Origin: Colocasia esculenta
Lineage: Eukaryota > Streptophyta > Magnoliopsida > Alismatales > Araceae
Direction: 5' to 3'
Assembly: GCA_014218235.1 (NCBI GenBank)
Contig: CM024756.1
Coordinates: 72,662,152-72,726,151 of the forward strand
Length of the DNA stretch: 64,000 nt
Below the pieces are notes generated by a model. That model did no database searches. It was given only the letters and a program-made list of their open reading frames with translations, and had not been told where the DNA came from. The first letter of the stretch is position 1, and each line of letters begins with the position of its first letter. This document shows, in pieces, positions 11,161 through 22,465 of this stretch. A program made the position numbers and the translations under genes.

Positions 11161-13560
11161 ATGGCACAGAGTAAAAGAGTTAGATCTGTGTTGAATTCTA
11201 GCTCACATCCATCACAACATACAACACAACCAATTGAAAATTTGGACCATAATTCTAAGGGTATAATTTCATTAGATGTGCAGCAATTGTCCACAGGTCA
11301 ACTAGCAAGTGGTATGTTATAAAATGCCCGTTGCACTATATCTTATTTACAAGTTTTTTTTCCTATTTGTTGAAATGTGATAAATGTCAAAGTTTACATT
11401 CAAAATATTTGTGTATATTATTCTGTTAGATTCCACTACGAAATAGAAAAAAACTCATGGTCCTACAAGGTTCCTCGATTCATTGAAAATGCAATCAGGA
11501 CAACGTCTTCATATTGCTTCAAATGATTTTGACAACCGGTTTATCCAAATGCTAGAAAGTTAACAAGATACCTAGGGGCACTTGTTCATAACCCAGAAAA
11601 GGCACTGCCACTATGGAATGACTGGAGGGTTGTTCCCCAAAAATATAAAGACCATATGTGGGACCTTGTTCAGGTATTATGATTAGCACATATTTTAATA
11701 AAAGTCTTTCTTAAACTTTATATAAGATTTCTTTTTTATTATATCTTAGGATAAGTTTAATATCGGAGATGTTGTTAAGGATTGGGTCATGAAGTCCCTT
11801 GGAACAAAATGGAGAACCACAAGTGCTCACTAAAGAACAAATTCTACAACCATGGATCAAATGCCTCAAATGTTAGTGACAAACAGGTTGATCCTACACA
11901 ATGGAAGGATCTTGTCAATTTTTGGGAGTCTGAGGAAGGAAAGTTATATTTTTTGACAATTATAATTTATTTTCAGGTGTGTAGTGTGCCAAATACTAAG
12001 ATTTACAATGTAGGTTTGTAGTGCTACTAACAAAATGAACCGCACTAAACAAATGGGTACTCATGTTGCTGGTTCCAAAGTTTTGCTATGATAAGGGAAG
12101 AGATGGTACAGATACTTCACCTTATACATAAATATTTTTTTTATTAATATTTTATGTCAGTTCTTTTGATAAATTATGTTATTTGTAGCGTATGAAGAGG
12201 GATGATTTGCAAAACCCTTCCTTGGTAGAACTGTACATGAAAACTCATACTCAAAAGGATGGACAACTAGTGGACAACACATCAACAAAATGTATGGTAT
12301 TTGATTTTCAATCTTTTTATCTGTCAAATACCATTATTGAAATTTATGACCTTTGCTTATTCAAGGACCATCTCAAGGAGCATACTTCTGAAAATATGGA
12401 AAGCAACATAGCTACAGATGAGGTATTATGTCAAATTCTAGGTGAAGGTAGACATGGTCGTGTACGTATGTATGGCTTAGGGCCATCTCCCTCAGATGTG
12501 TATGGACCTAAACCAACTCGAGCAGAAGCTCCCCAAATGGTTGAGGAGATACAAAAAACATCTCAAGCTTATTTGAATAATATGTCAGGGCAAGTTGCTC
12601 AAATGAGATTAGAGCAAGAGAATTTGAAAAAGGACTACGAAGATCGCCTTATTATGATGGAAGAAAAAATGAAGGAAGAAATGCAAGCTCAAGTGTAAGC
12701 TGCTATGCAAATAGCCCATATCAATAATACAAATAATCAGGTGATTAGAAGTAATAGATTTAAGTCATGTTTATTGCTATTATCAAGTTCTTTCTCACAT
12801 TTGTTTAACATTTTTATTATCTTTATAGACAAGAGATGCTCCTTCATCACCTTCGGCCTCATCTTCTTCAAGTCATTTTCCACATCAAGGGGTTAAACAT
12901 AAATGCTTTTTTAGACTCATTTGTATTTTAACACATTATATTTTTAAAGTTTAATATTTCTATCTTATTACACATTTCATATTTCACCATTTGTAGGTTC
13001 AAAGCATACAACAATATCTGTGTTACTACTACAAAAATCTACAAAAAAGAAAGGAGACATTGCAGGTTTATCTAATAGGATATTTTATATCATTCTTAAA
13101 TGTATTTATGTTCTAGGATACTAAATTACAATATTCATAAGTAACTTAATCTTCTAATAAGATTATTTTTCTCACTATAGGTTCAAAAATCTACTCAAAA
13201 GAAAGGAAGACAAACGAAGACAATTGTTATTGGGTATTTTATGTCATTAACTATTTATGCCTAATACTTCTTCTATCATTTATAAATTATTTCTTATGAT
13301 TGTAATCTTCTAATAATCTTGTAGGATAAGGTTTTGCTATAGAGTTTCCAAAAAACTAACTTAATTGTTGCACATGGCATTCTATCAAGATGAGATCCGT
13401 ATAAGAAAGTAGGAGATCAACAACTCGGAGCTGAATTTTGAGAAGTAGTTATATTTGAATCTTTGGTTGTCAATGAATTTTTAGTACGTCCATATGGGAC
13501 TATGAAGAGAATTGGAGATGCCATAGGAGCAAGAGTAGCATGGCCATCTATTCGTGTAAG
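11161..13560 (+). pseudogene. CACTA tnpA-like gene (Transposase_24 family), multi-exon, decayed
   Basis: This is the second gene of the CACTA element. Exons with plausible GT/AG ends can be followed. About 11161-11313 starts MAQSKRVRSVLNSS. About 11430-11674 has KTHGPTRFLD and TRYLGALVHNPEKALPLWND. 11750-11945 has WVMKSLGTKWR, VDPTQWKDLVNFW. About 12021-12110 has NKMNRTKQMGTHVAGSKSF. 12190-12757 has LVELYMKTHTQKDGQLVD and a coiled-coil tail rich in E, K and M. Two small exons follow, and the last, about 13325-13555, has MKRIGDAIGARVAWPS. The order and motifs match plant Transposase_24 (Ptta/En/Spm) proteins, which bind subterminal repeats. Stops occur within the second, fifth and last exons. 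An N-terminal extension from about 10925 is possible but unsupported. Confidence 0.75.
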
Positions 13561-14202
13561 AACAAAATGAATTTTCTTTTGTCAATCTATTTCCCTTTCA
13601 TTTATCTATTTTATTAGTTAATACATATTTTTTCACAGGTTTATATAATGGACTAATCTTCATGCATTTGAAACATTAAATTGTTTGCCAATACTTAGTT
13701 TTTCCAAAATTATTGTATTTGGATAATCTAATTTTTCTTTTATCTTTTGAACCTCTCTGGTGGACAAATGGCAATTATGTTGGTTATATCTCATGAATCA
13801 TGTTGATTGTGGTTGTTTCACATATTCTTCACTAGTGCTATGTTAAGTTGATAATAAGTTTGATATGGTGCTTGTTGGATGAAGAAGCGGAGTGGTGTTG
13901 TCACAACTCTCCCCTGTATCCTAGTCTCTATTTACGATATGTCTTGGAGATATGGTTTGAAAAAAAATGCTTTCAGCTATGGATGATTTGGCGACTATGA
14001 ATCAAGCCATCCAATAATACTGTGAATGGTAAAATTCTTTACCTTTGCTATATCTTCAAGCTTCGCATCATGAATTGGCATTCATCCAGCATACATTTTC
14101 CACATATTTCCTTCAAATTCCCCCCTGTTCCAGTGATGCCCAGTGTTAAGAACCAGAACATCAAACGTGTGATTGTAATACCTCAAGAAAGAACATCAAA
14201 CT
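13561..14202. other. AT-rich sequence downstream of tnpA, no gene seen
   Basis: Intron- or spacer-like DNA with no conserved open frame. It probably belongs to the CACTA element's 3' region, but I see no terminal or subterminal motif here. Confidence 0.4.
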
Positions 14203-14690
14203 TTATACATTCTTGAAAGACATGAAAGAACAAATCAATAAATTATTACAGGTTCCAATGGTGATCACAGTGTGTCTGGTTTGCAGTTCAAAGGACATCA
14301 AAGTTGGCTAAGGCCCTAGCCCACCCATTGGTTTTCAGGTATTCCTGTATGATCCATGACATGAAATACTTCGTTCATTCAAATTTTATTTCCGTTGCTC
14401 TGGGATTTAATTTGATGTATGTTCTTTCTTGAGCAATACATGACATCACATTTTTTCTATCATTGCTACCTTGATATTCTGTTCTTGGGTCCATGGATCA
14501 ATTTTAATATAGAAATGCACCTACGATATAATCAAAGTATTTTGTTGTATTTTAATTCTAAAATTTGTTGGTTTCCATAGATAAGAAACTCAGAAACCTA
14601 ATCAGAGATATCTAAGGGTATGGTGAAATCCAACATATAATCAAAGTCTTTTAACATATATTGGTGTTTATAGTTTGACTCTATTGTCTA
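14203..14690. repeat. Tandem duplicated segment, copy A
   Basis: About 490 bp starting TTTATACATTCTTGAAAG recurs as copy B at 14906-15278 plus 25003-25113, with roughly 90% or better identity by eye. It holds a possible exon between TTATTACAG and CAG-GTATTCC (14252-14338), encoding SNGDHSVSGLQFKGHQS before a stop. I do not recognise this peptide. Confidence 0.75.
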
Positions 14691-14905
14691 GCATTTCTAA
14701 CCCAATAAGCTAAGTAATCATTCAACTTGTTGACTACTTAGCTTTAATATCAATCCTTTTCTCTTTGCTCTCTTGCCAAGTTTCACCTTGCCTTTTTTGT
14801 TTGGGGGCTTTTTGGGAGCTCCCCCTTTTTTTCCATTTTATTTCTTGTGCAACTTTTTTGTTACCTTTATAATATTTGTGGTACCGTATCCACTTTTCAA
14901 GAAAA
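14691..14905. other. T-rich spacer between duplicated segments
   Basis: It contains T- and C-rich stretches (GCCTTTTTTGTTTGGGGGC) and no supported coding sequence. Confidence 0.4.
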
Positions 14906-15278
14906 TTTTATACATTCTTGAAAGACATGAAAGAACAAATCAACAAATTATTACAGGTTCCAATGGTGATCACGGTGTGTCTGGTTTGCAGTTCAAAGGA
15001 CATCAAAGTTTGCCAAGGCCCTAGCCCACCCATTGGTTTTCTGGTATTCCTATGTGATCCATGACATGAAAGACTTGGTTCATTCGAATTTTATTTCCGT
15101 TGCTCTGGGATTTAATGATGTATGTTCTTTCTTGAGCAATACATGACATGACATTTTTTCTATCATTGCTACCTTGATATTCTGTTCTTGCTTCCATGGA
15201 TCAATTTTAATATAGAAATGCACCTATGATAAAATCAAAGTCTTTTGTTGTATTTTAATTCTAAAGTTTGCTGGTTTC
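14906..15278. repeat. Tandem duplicated segment, copy B, left part
   Basis: It matches copy A up to GCTGGTTTC, where the Athila-like element begins at 15279. The match resumes at 25003 (CATAGATGTGAAACTC). The last five bases, GTTTC (15274-15278), are the left target-site duplication. Confidence 0.8.
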
Positions 15279-17813
15279 TGAACGCGCGGCATAGTTGACT
15301 GTGCATTTCGTTGTCCAGAGTTCCTCGCACAAGTCAATATGCGCACTTTCACTAAACTGTCTCACAAAAATAACATTGTAAAGATGAACTCATACAGTGG
15401 TGAGAACAGGTCATATCCACGGAGAGGCCGAATAGAATTTGAATTAAACTACTTTGACTTGAAATCTCTAATGACAATGCATTAAAAGTGAATATGTAAA
15501 CAACACCGATCAAATCCCTCAAATCCTCAAAGCTCTTCCCAGTAGCACAACGATCTGAAATTGGAACTCCCCAAATCCCCTAATCATTCCGAATCAGAAA
15601 AGATGCAGAACAACTGGATCTAACTCTTTAACACACACACAACATGGTTACACAGAAGAATTAGGAAATAAATGTCTCTGGCTCGTTCTTACTAAACGCA
15701 GAAGAAATAATAGAAAAAATTAACACTGAATTGAAATATAAACACAGAAGAAATTAGAAACTGGAAAGCAGTAAACGCCACTGGATCCTCCACAGCAGCC
15801 CAAATCCTCCGCAAATCTCAACATAACCAGATACTGAACCAGAGAAATTTTCAAGAAAATGGCAAACCCTTTACAGTAGAAGAACAGAAGAAAGAAAATT
15901 CAGAAGAACAAGCATTAAACATCACTGGGTTGAATTATTCTAAGTATGGACGAAATGGAAACTAAATGTAAACAACACCACTGGATCGGATTCCTCTAAA
16001 CACAAGAGAAAATGGAAGAAAATTTCCCCCAATAGCTGAACAACCATCCCTCTGCTTTGCTGAAAGGAAGAATACAGAACAAAAATGGCAGAAACAAAAT
16101 ATCTCAAACATCCCACTACTCTCAACTCCGGAAGAACAGGAAGAAGCTAAAATCCCAAATTAATCGAACTAACCAACCTTCCCATAATCTGAAGCTTTGC
16201 AGAATAGAAAGAACTAAAATATCTAATTCTAAAGCTTCTACATTCGAATCTCTGGAAGAACAAAAGCAGAAAACTAAATATTCCTCAGAACTCCAACTAG
16301 AGAGCCCCCTGCTCTGCATACAGAAAGAAGATTACAGAAGAAATGGCAAGGAAAAATTTCCAAACTAATCTCCCTCTCCTCTGCAGAAAAGAAGGATACA
16401 GAAATAAATTGCTCTCAAATCTCACTAGCGAAGAAAGGAAATGGCTAAGAACAGAACTAAAAACCCCCAAACATCTCAACTGGCGAAGCCCATCTCCCTC
16501 CTCTCTCTACTGAAAAGAAAATACAGGAAGGAAATGGCAAAGCAAAAAAATTCTAAACTCCGAACCCCATGCTTTGCTAAAACCAAAAATACAAGAAGAA
16601 CTGGAAAAATGATGAAGCTAAAAATTTCCTAAAATTTCCTACTTGCGAACCCCAGGAGAAGAGGACCTTGGGGTCCTTTAATAGGCTCCCTGGCTGCCTC
16701 TGCACGATCCGGATCTGAACCTCCTAGCCAGTGCACAGCTTCCACTGGGATCGCCACGCCAATTGCTTCCATTTCCTTTCCCGCCCATATCTGGCTGCGG
16801 CCATCTCAGTACGGCACACACACACCGCCTTGCTCTCCTTCCCGCCCAAATCTGGTCTGCATCGCACTGCGCAGGGGGCCCAGCTCTGGCTTTGCCCAGC
16901 TACTGCGCACAGGCCCCCAAGCTCCTGAGTGCCTCAGCTCTGTGCTACGGACCAACTGCACCCAGCAGATCCACACAAGGCAGCAGCACACAACAGATCG
17001 CCATCTTCGCATCAGCAAAAACTAACGAACTAGGGCTCAACCGCCCAGCATCTGCCTTCATCTCTGCACACTGCCTCCATCGCCAGCTACACCTGGTCCA
17101 TCCTCTCTGCAGATCTACCTTGGGCAGCTCAGCAGGCCGCCCCACACCCAGCTGCACAGGACCGCCAGCATCGCGCGATCAGGTCTGGCCGGCCCAGCCC
17201 TGTGCGCAGCACCGCCTTGCACCATCTCCGCCCAGCAGATCCGGCCAGCTTTGCCCTAGCCGCCCCAAATCGCTATGTGCCTTCTGCCCCAAATCGATAC
17301 TAGCAGCTCCATTAAATTCCAGCAGTTCTGGTGGAAAAATAGAAGTGGTTAAGTGGAGTGCGTAGGTATGATGGGGTATTTTTAAACAATTTTTATTAAT
17401 AAAATTAGGTGGGGTTAAGGGGTATGTGGCATGTTAGTATGATGAGTGGAGTATTTAAAATCTTTATTTATTTACAACTCACACTTACTATTAAAAGATA
17501 TTTACAAAAATTTTATTGTAACAAAAATTACTTATATACAAGAATTATTTAAAGATCTTTTATTTTTCAAAGTGTATATGTGCAAAGAAAGAAAGACAAA
17601 TGAATCTGATTATTCAATTTGAAAAAGAAACAGTAAATTGTTGAATGAAAATCTAACAAGTGTTTTCTACCCCAATATCAACTAACATGTTAAAAAAAAC
17701 TTATTTATGGATGAAATGAAAATTATAATCAAAATACACATTATTTATGGAAAAAGAATGTCAAAACTCAACTAAATGTATGAAATTTAACGCTAAAATT
17801 TTAGTAGTTACCA
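15279..17813 (-). repeat. LTR of Athila-like element, left copy (2535 bp)
   Basis: It starts TGAACGCGCGGC and ends TAGTTACCA. It matches 22466-24997 throughout, with scattered substitutions and short indels. In minus orientation this is the 3' LTR. The TATA-like site seen in the other copy is altered here (TTTAATA on the plus strand). Confidence 0.92.
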
Positions 17814-17824
17814 CTCCCCCCTAC
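17814..17824 (-). other. Polypurine tract of Athila-like element
   Basis: CTCCCCCCTAC on the plus strand gives GTAGGGGGGAG on the minus strand, directly before the LTR. Confidence 0.75.
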
Positions 17825-18444
17825 TTGATCATTGCTAGTTCCTTAGCAATGAAAATTACTCCAAATGTAGGACTAGAAGATGCAATGTCTTATGCTAAAT
17901 AGCCATCATGTAAAAGATTGATGTAGAGATGTCTTTCCTAATTGTAAGGGCTTATGGCAAGAATTAGTACACAAATGGTAGCTCACTTAAGAGTTGACAT
18001 TAGCCCTTCTGAAGCTCCTCTGTCTCAGCTAGTATTTGAGATTAGATTAATTCGAGGGAGAAGAAAAGAATTGTGGAATAAGATCCTCACTTAGTCAGAT
18101 TGGGTTGTTTCTCTCAGTTCCATCCTGAAATGTCAAGCAATTTTATTCAAAGATGAAACATTGTGAAATTTTTATTTACGTATGTACGAGCTAAAAGAAA
18201 AATTGAAGCACTAGTTAGGATGGGGACTGTGAATGCATGCTTATTCTACCTCTCCCCCCTACCTATTTACAGGAAAAGAAAGTAAGACAGAAAATTACCT
18301 GATGAAGGAAATCTATACACTTGGGTTGCCTCCCAAGAAGTGCTAAGTTTATCTCGTCTTCAGCCAGACGCAATTAGGCTCCATTTGGCTCAAGTAACTT
18401 GGTAGAATCAAATTTCAAGGAATGTGGGCTTTCAAAGAAATGTT
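17825..18444 (-). other. Short 3' internal region of Athila-like element
   Basis: Read on the minus strand, about 18300-18480 continues a polyprotein-like tail after a frame change (VNGQRLKHFFES, then ALLGRQP), common at the end of Athila/Tat pol. The remaining ~450 bp to the polypurine tract is non-coding. I see no env-like open frame. Confidence 0.5.
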
Positions 18445-19551
18445 TTAACCTCTGCCCATTAACAGTGAATGATTGTCCAGTTTTAAGATCAAGATAATGG
18501 CAGCACCATTGTCACAAGCTTTGACAACAGTGTAAGGACCATCCCATCGGAACATCAATTTTCCACGAAGCCTATAATTGAATAACCAAACCTTATCATG
18601 CACTTGAAAAAATTTTCTATGAATGTGTTTGTCATGGAATGCTTTGTCCTTGGCTTTATAGATTTTTGGCATTGGCTTTGAATTTTTCTCTCCCTTAAAC
18701 CCTAGAGCAGAGGGTTGGTCTACTACTTTCTCCACCCAAGATTCTTCTAAGGAGTCCATCACTAGACAATTCTCTCCTTGATCATGGTGCCCAGATGCCT
18801 TAAAAATATTGATACTAACCCGCTCATCCCCAAATGATATATCCATCATCCCGGTAGCACAATCAATGTTAGCTCTAGTAGTGGCCAAAAAAGGTCTACC
18901 CAGGATGATGGTGGACTGAGTTAAATCTTGAGGAGTGTTCATTTCCAAAATGATGAAATCGGCAGGGAAGTAACAATCATTGATTTTTATAATAACGTCC
19001 TCAACTAAGCCTTTAGGAGTGGTGACAGATCGATCGGCTAGTTGAAGGATGACAGAGGTGGGTTTCAATTCTCCTAACTTGAATTTCTCAAAAATAGCAT
19101 AAGGTAGGAGATTGACGCTGGCTCCCAAATCCAAAAGACTGCTTTCAAAGGTGACTCCACCGATGGTGCAAGGAATTAGTGGAGTGCCTGGATCTTTAAG
19201 CTTCTTAGGGAGTTTGTTCAAGATAATGGCACTCACAGTTTCTGGAAGAATGATTGTTTCAGTTTTATTTCTCGCTTCACGTTTTGGAGTGCACATTTCT
19301 TTTAGGAATTTGACATAAGCAGGCATATGCTTGATGGCATCAAGAAGAGGAATGTTGATGTGAACTTGTTTAAAGAGTTCCAAGAGTTCTTCATTATCAG
19401 TTGGTTTGTTTTTGGATTTTGGCTTTAATGCTTCAGGAAAAGGAACTCTTGGGATGTAACAACTTGTGTCTTCACTCATTTTGATTTTGTCTAGAGATTC
19501 TTCAGTTATTTTCTCTTTTCCCTTACATTTTTCAATATTTTCCTCAATCAC
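18445..19551 (-). pseudogene. Protease fused in frame to integrase C-terminus (Athila-like pol with deletion)
   Basis: An open frame of 368 codons. Residues about 110-280 form a retropepsin-like protease with the active-site motif LLDLGASVNLLP near residue 136 and the ILGRPFLAT motif near 217. From about residue 304 the sequence changes abruptly to the integrase tail: AFHDKHIHRKFFQVHDKVW, then RWDGPYTVV. RT, RNase H and the catalytic integrase core should lie between them and are missing, so the deletion joined the two in frame. The protease would cut the polyprotein. Without RT and integrase the copy cannot move on its own. The upstream gag is in another frame. Confidence 0.85.
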
Positions 19552-19559
19552 TTCTTCAT

Positions 19560-21316
19560 TTCAGTTTCATTTTCATTTTCATTTTCTTTTTCTGTATCCT
19601 CATGCAATGTTGACATGTGTGGGTGAGGATTTATTCTGATTTTTCCACTTCTTAAAGTTGACACAGCTTTAACATTCTCTACTTGGGGGCTCCTAGCTTG
19701 GGCAAGAGGATGGTCCTATTGTATAGGTTGGTTTTGAATTTGAGGTGCTGGAATGTTCTGGACAAAAGCTTGTTGTGTGTTTTGTGGTGGAGTGCATTTT
19801 GTCTAGCAGGTGGTGGTCTGTACCCCTGGGTCTGATGGTATTGCTGATTTTGATAAAATCCGGGAGGGTTGTTGCTTGGGTTTGCTATGGTTTGACTTGG
19901 TAACTGACTGGTCTCCCTCCATTGACATACATCAGCAATTTGGGACTCTATCCTTGCCAAATTTTGTTGAAAATTTTGATTTTGAGTTTGTTGTTCTTAC
20001 ACAGTTTGGCATAGAGTCGCCATCATGTTTTGGAGTTGGTTCATTTTATCATCCTAAAAAAAAGATTGGAATTTTAACTTCCTTGGAATTGTGGAGGTTT
20101 TGAGTTAGAAGATTGGCCAAATCCCGAATTTTGATTAGGATAGGATTGACCGTATATGGATTGCTTGAAGGTAGGTTGGGAAACTTGTTCAGATTGATTT
20201 TTCCATGAAAAGTTGGATGGTTTCTCCAACCAGGGTTATGTGTTAGAGTATGGATCATAGGAGGGTTTGTAGAAGCCTTGAGCAGCTTGAACTTGTTCCT
20301 GAATGAAAGGAGGTAATTGGACAGTAGTGGGACAAGCACTGGTGGGATGAGCTGGGCTAGCACACATAGCACAAGTTTCAGATGGTTGAGAAAATTTAGG
20401 TGTGGCTTGCCCAGTGAAAGACAGTAATTGATCAAATTTTTGTTCCAACTTCTGCTCCAATCTCTGATCAAATCTAGCTAACAGGTCTTCTACCCTAGAG
20501 TCTGATTCTCCTCTCTCCCTTAATTCATACAACCCTGCCTTCCTTACAGGTCCTAGTGCTCTCTCATAAGAGTGGAGTGAGGCATGATTAATGAATTCTC
20601 GCTCAATGTCTCAAACAGATTATATGCCTCATCCTCGCTCTTAGTCATAAATGCTCCTCCACATAAGGCATCAACCATCTGCCTATTTGATTCAGTCAGT
20701 CCTTCATAAAAGGCTTGAACAATTTGCCACCTCGACAGACCATGATGGGGGCATTTTCTAAGCAACTCCTTTAATCTTTCCCATGATTCATGCATTAATT
20801 CTCCTGGGTGTTGGGAGAATCCAGTTATTGCCCTTCTCATGGTATTGGTCCGGCCAATGGGGTAGAACTTCTTCAAAAACTCCTGCTGCATTTCTGGCCA
20901 TGTGTGATGGTTCTCCTATGGTTCCCAACCAATGTTTAGCCTTGTCTTTTAAGGAGAATGGAATAGGGTCAACCTTAAGGCATTTTCAGTGAAGTTTTGG
21001 ATCTTTACAGTGGAACAAATTTCTAGGAACTCATCTATATGCCTATAAGGATCTTCATTGGGATTGCCATAAAAAGAAGACAACATCTGAATGGTTTCAG
21101 GCTTGATCTCAAAATGATTTGCCGGAATTTCCGGTCTAATGCAAGTGGCAGGTTGATAATTAGAAGGAATAAAGTACTCCTTCATCTGTCTGGGTGCAAC
21201 GTCTTCTAATTTCTAGCAACTTGGTTCTGGTTTTGGTTGGCCATCCTATGAAAGAATCTTTCAATTTCATCTATGGGTTGAGCCAAATCTAAGTTCAAAG
21301 ATCGTGTACCAAGCAT
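19560..21316 (-). pseudogene. Athila-like gag, frameshifted
   Basis: The likely start is the minus-strand ATG at 21316 (MLGTRSLNLDLAQPIDEIER). Fragments follow in order: IPANHFEIKPETIQML and FYGNPNEDPYRHIDEF (20949-21185), then EMQQEFLKKFYPIGRT and GLTESNRQMVDALCGGAF (20553-20891). Next come a glutamate-rich coiled coil and the zinc knuckle CAMCASPAHPTSAC (CX2CX4HX4C, 20236-20532), a Q- and P-rich stretch (19679-19960), and KAVSTLRSGK near 19660. These are typical of Athila gag, which forms the particle and binds RNA. At least four shifts or stops break the frame. Confidence 0.85.
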
Positions 21317-22444
21317 ACACAGTGGAAGAGCCCTCTATTTATGATTTTTGAATTTTAAGATTTTTATTGATTTTTGATGATTTTTAAACAAACACAAACA
21401 CAAACACTTTCAAATCAAATAACCTACCACTAAGTGTTCCTTGGACTTATGTTATTTTTCTCAAAATCAGATTTATGCTTGCTTAAGTCCAATCCTAACT
21501 CTTCTTGTACTGGCCAGGTAAGAGGTGGAGTAGAGGGAGGCCCCCCTTGCTTTCGCAAGGACCCAATTAAATAACCTCTAACTCACTTAAGCGTAAGCTT
21601 CTTAACCTCTAATCCTAGACACCAGACTTAAAGAGAAGTTTGAATTTAAGAAATAACAATCTAATTATGAACCCTAAGGCCACGTCTACTGGTTTTTATT
21701 GAAAGTTTAGGTAAATGCAAGAATGTGAAAATTTTTTGTGATTTTTGGGCAAAGGAAAGGGTGATGAAATCCCTCACCTTATCTTTTTATTCTAATGGGT
21801 GAAGCCATAAGCAGTCCCATTTAAAAACATGAAGTGCACATATCAGATTCAAACAATGGTTTGTCTAATGCTAAGTCTAATGCATGAAACGAGCGTTGGA
21901 AGTCTTACCTTTCCCCCGCACTCTTCAATGCAAGAAAAAATGACAATAATGATGAATGTCCTAAGACAAGTGTTCTAATCTTGAGAAGATGATTTTTTTT
22001 TATTTACAACAAACGGCTAACATGAAAGAGCGATTTGGAAATTTTTAGATTTTAGATTTTTTTTTAATTTTTTATTTTGTTTTTGAATTAAATGAAATGA
22101 AACTAAGAGAATAAATTGATACTATAAGCTAATTCTCAAACCACACAAACCACAAAAGAGTCCAATTATTACATGCCACAAGAAAGAAATCTCTGTACAT
22201 GCACAGAGAGTACATAAAAACCTCACTACAAGCTTCCTCACACTACCCTATCTAAATTTCTGAATTAAAAGCAATTAGGAAATGAAATCAGCACGCTCTC
22301 CTCCTCCAATGGGCTTCAAATGCCAAGCCCGATCTCCAAGTTCCTCCTTATGTGCAAATCTAAAATAAAAGCCCAACAACAAGTCAATGTAAAACCAATA
22401 GAAACGAAATCAAATCAAATAGATCTAAATCAAACTCTAATGCC
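21317..22444 (-). other. 5' untranslated leader of Athila-like element
   Basis: About 1.1 kb between the primer site and gag, AT-rich with no open frame of note. A long leader is usual in Athila elements. Confidence 0.6.
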
Positions 22445-22462
22445 TCCCCGGCAACGGCGCCA
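22445..22462 (-). other. Primer-binding site, tRNA-Asp type
   Basis: The minus strand reads TGGCGCCGTTGCCGGGGA three bases inside the LTR. This 18-base sequence is the primer site known for Athila-type elements, complementary to the tRNA-Asp 3' end. Confidence 0.85.
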
Positions 22463-22465
22463 AGA

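Noticed and set aside
14720..14900. LINE or gene tail in the T-rich stretch
   Set aside because: No RT motif, no poly(A) with duplication, and only a short hydrophobic frame from T-rich sequence.
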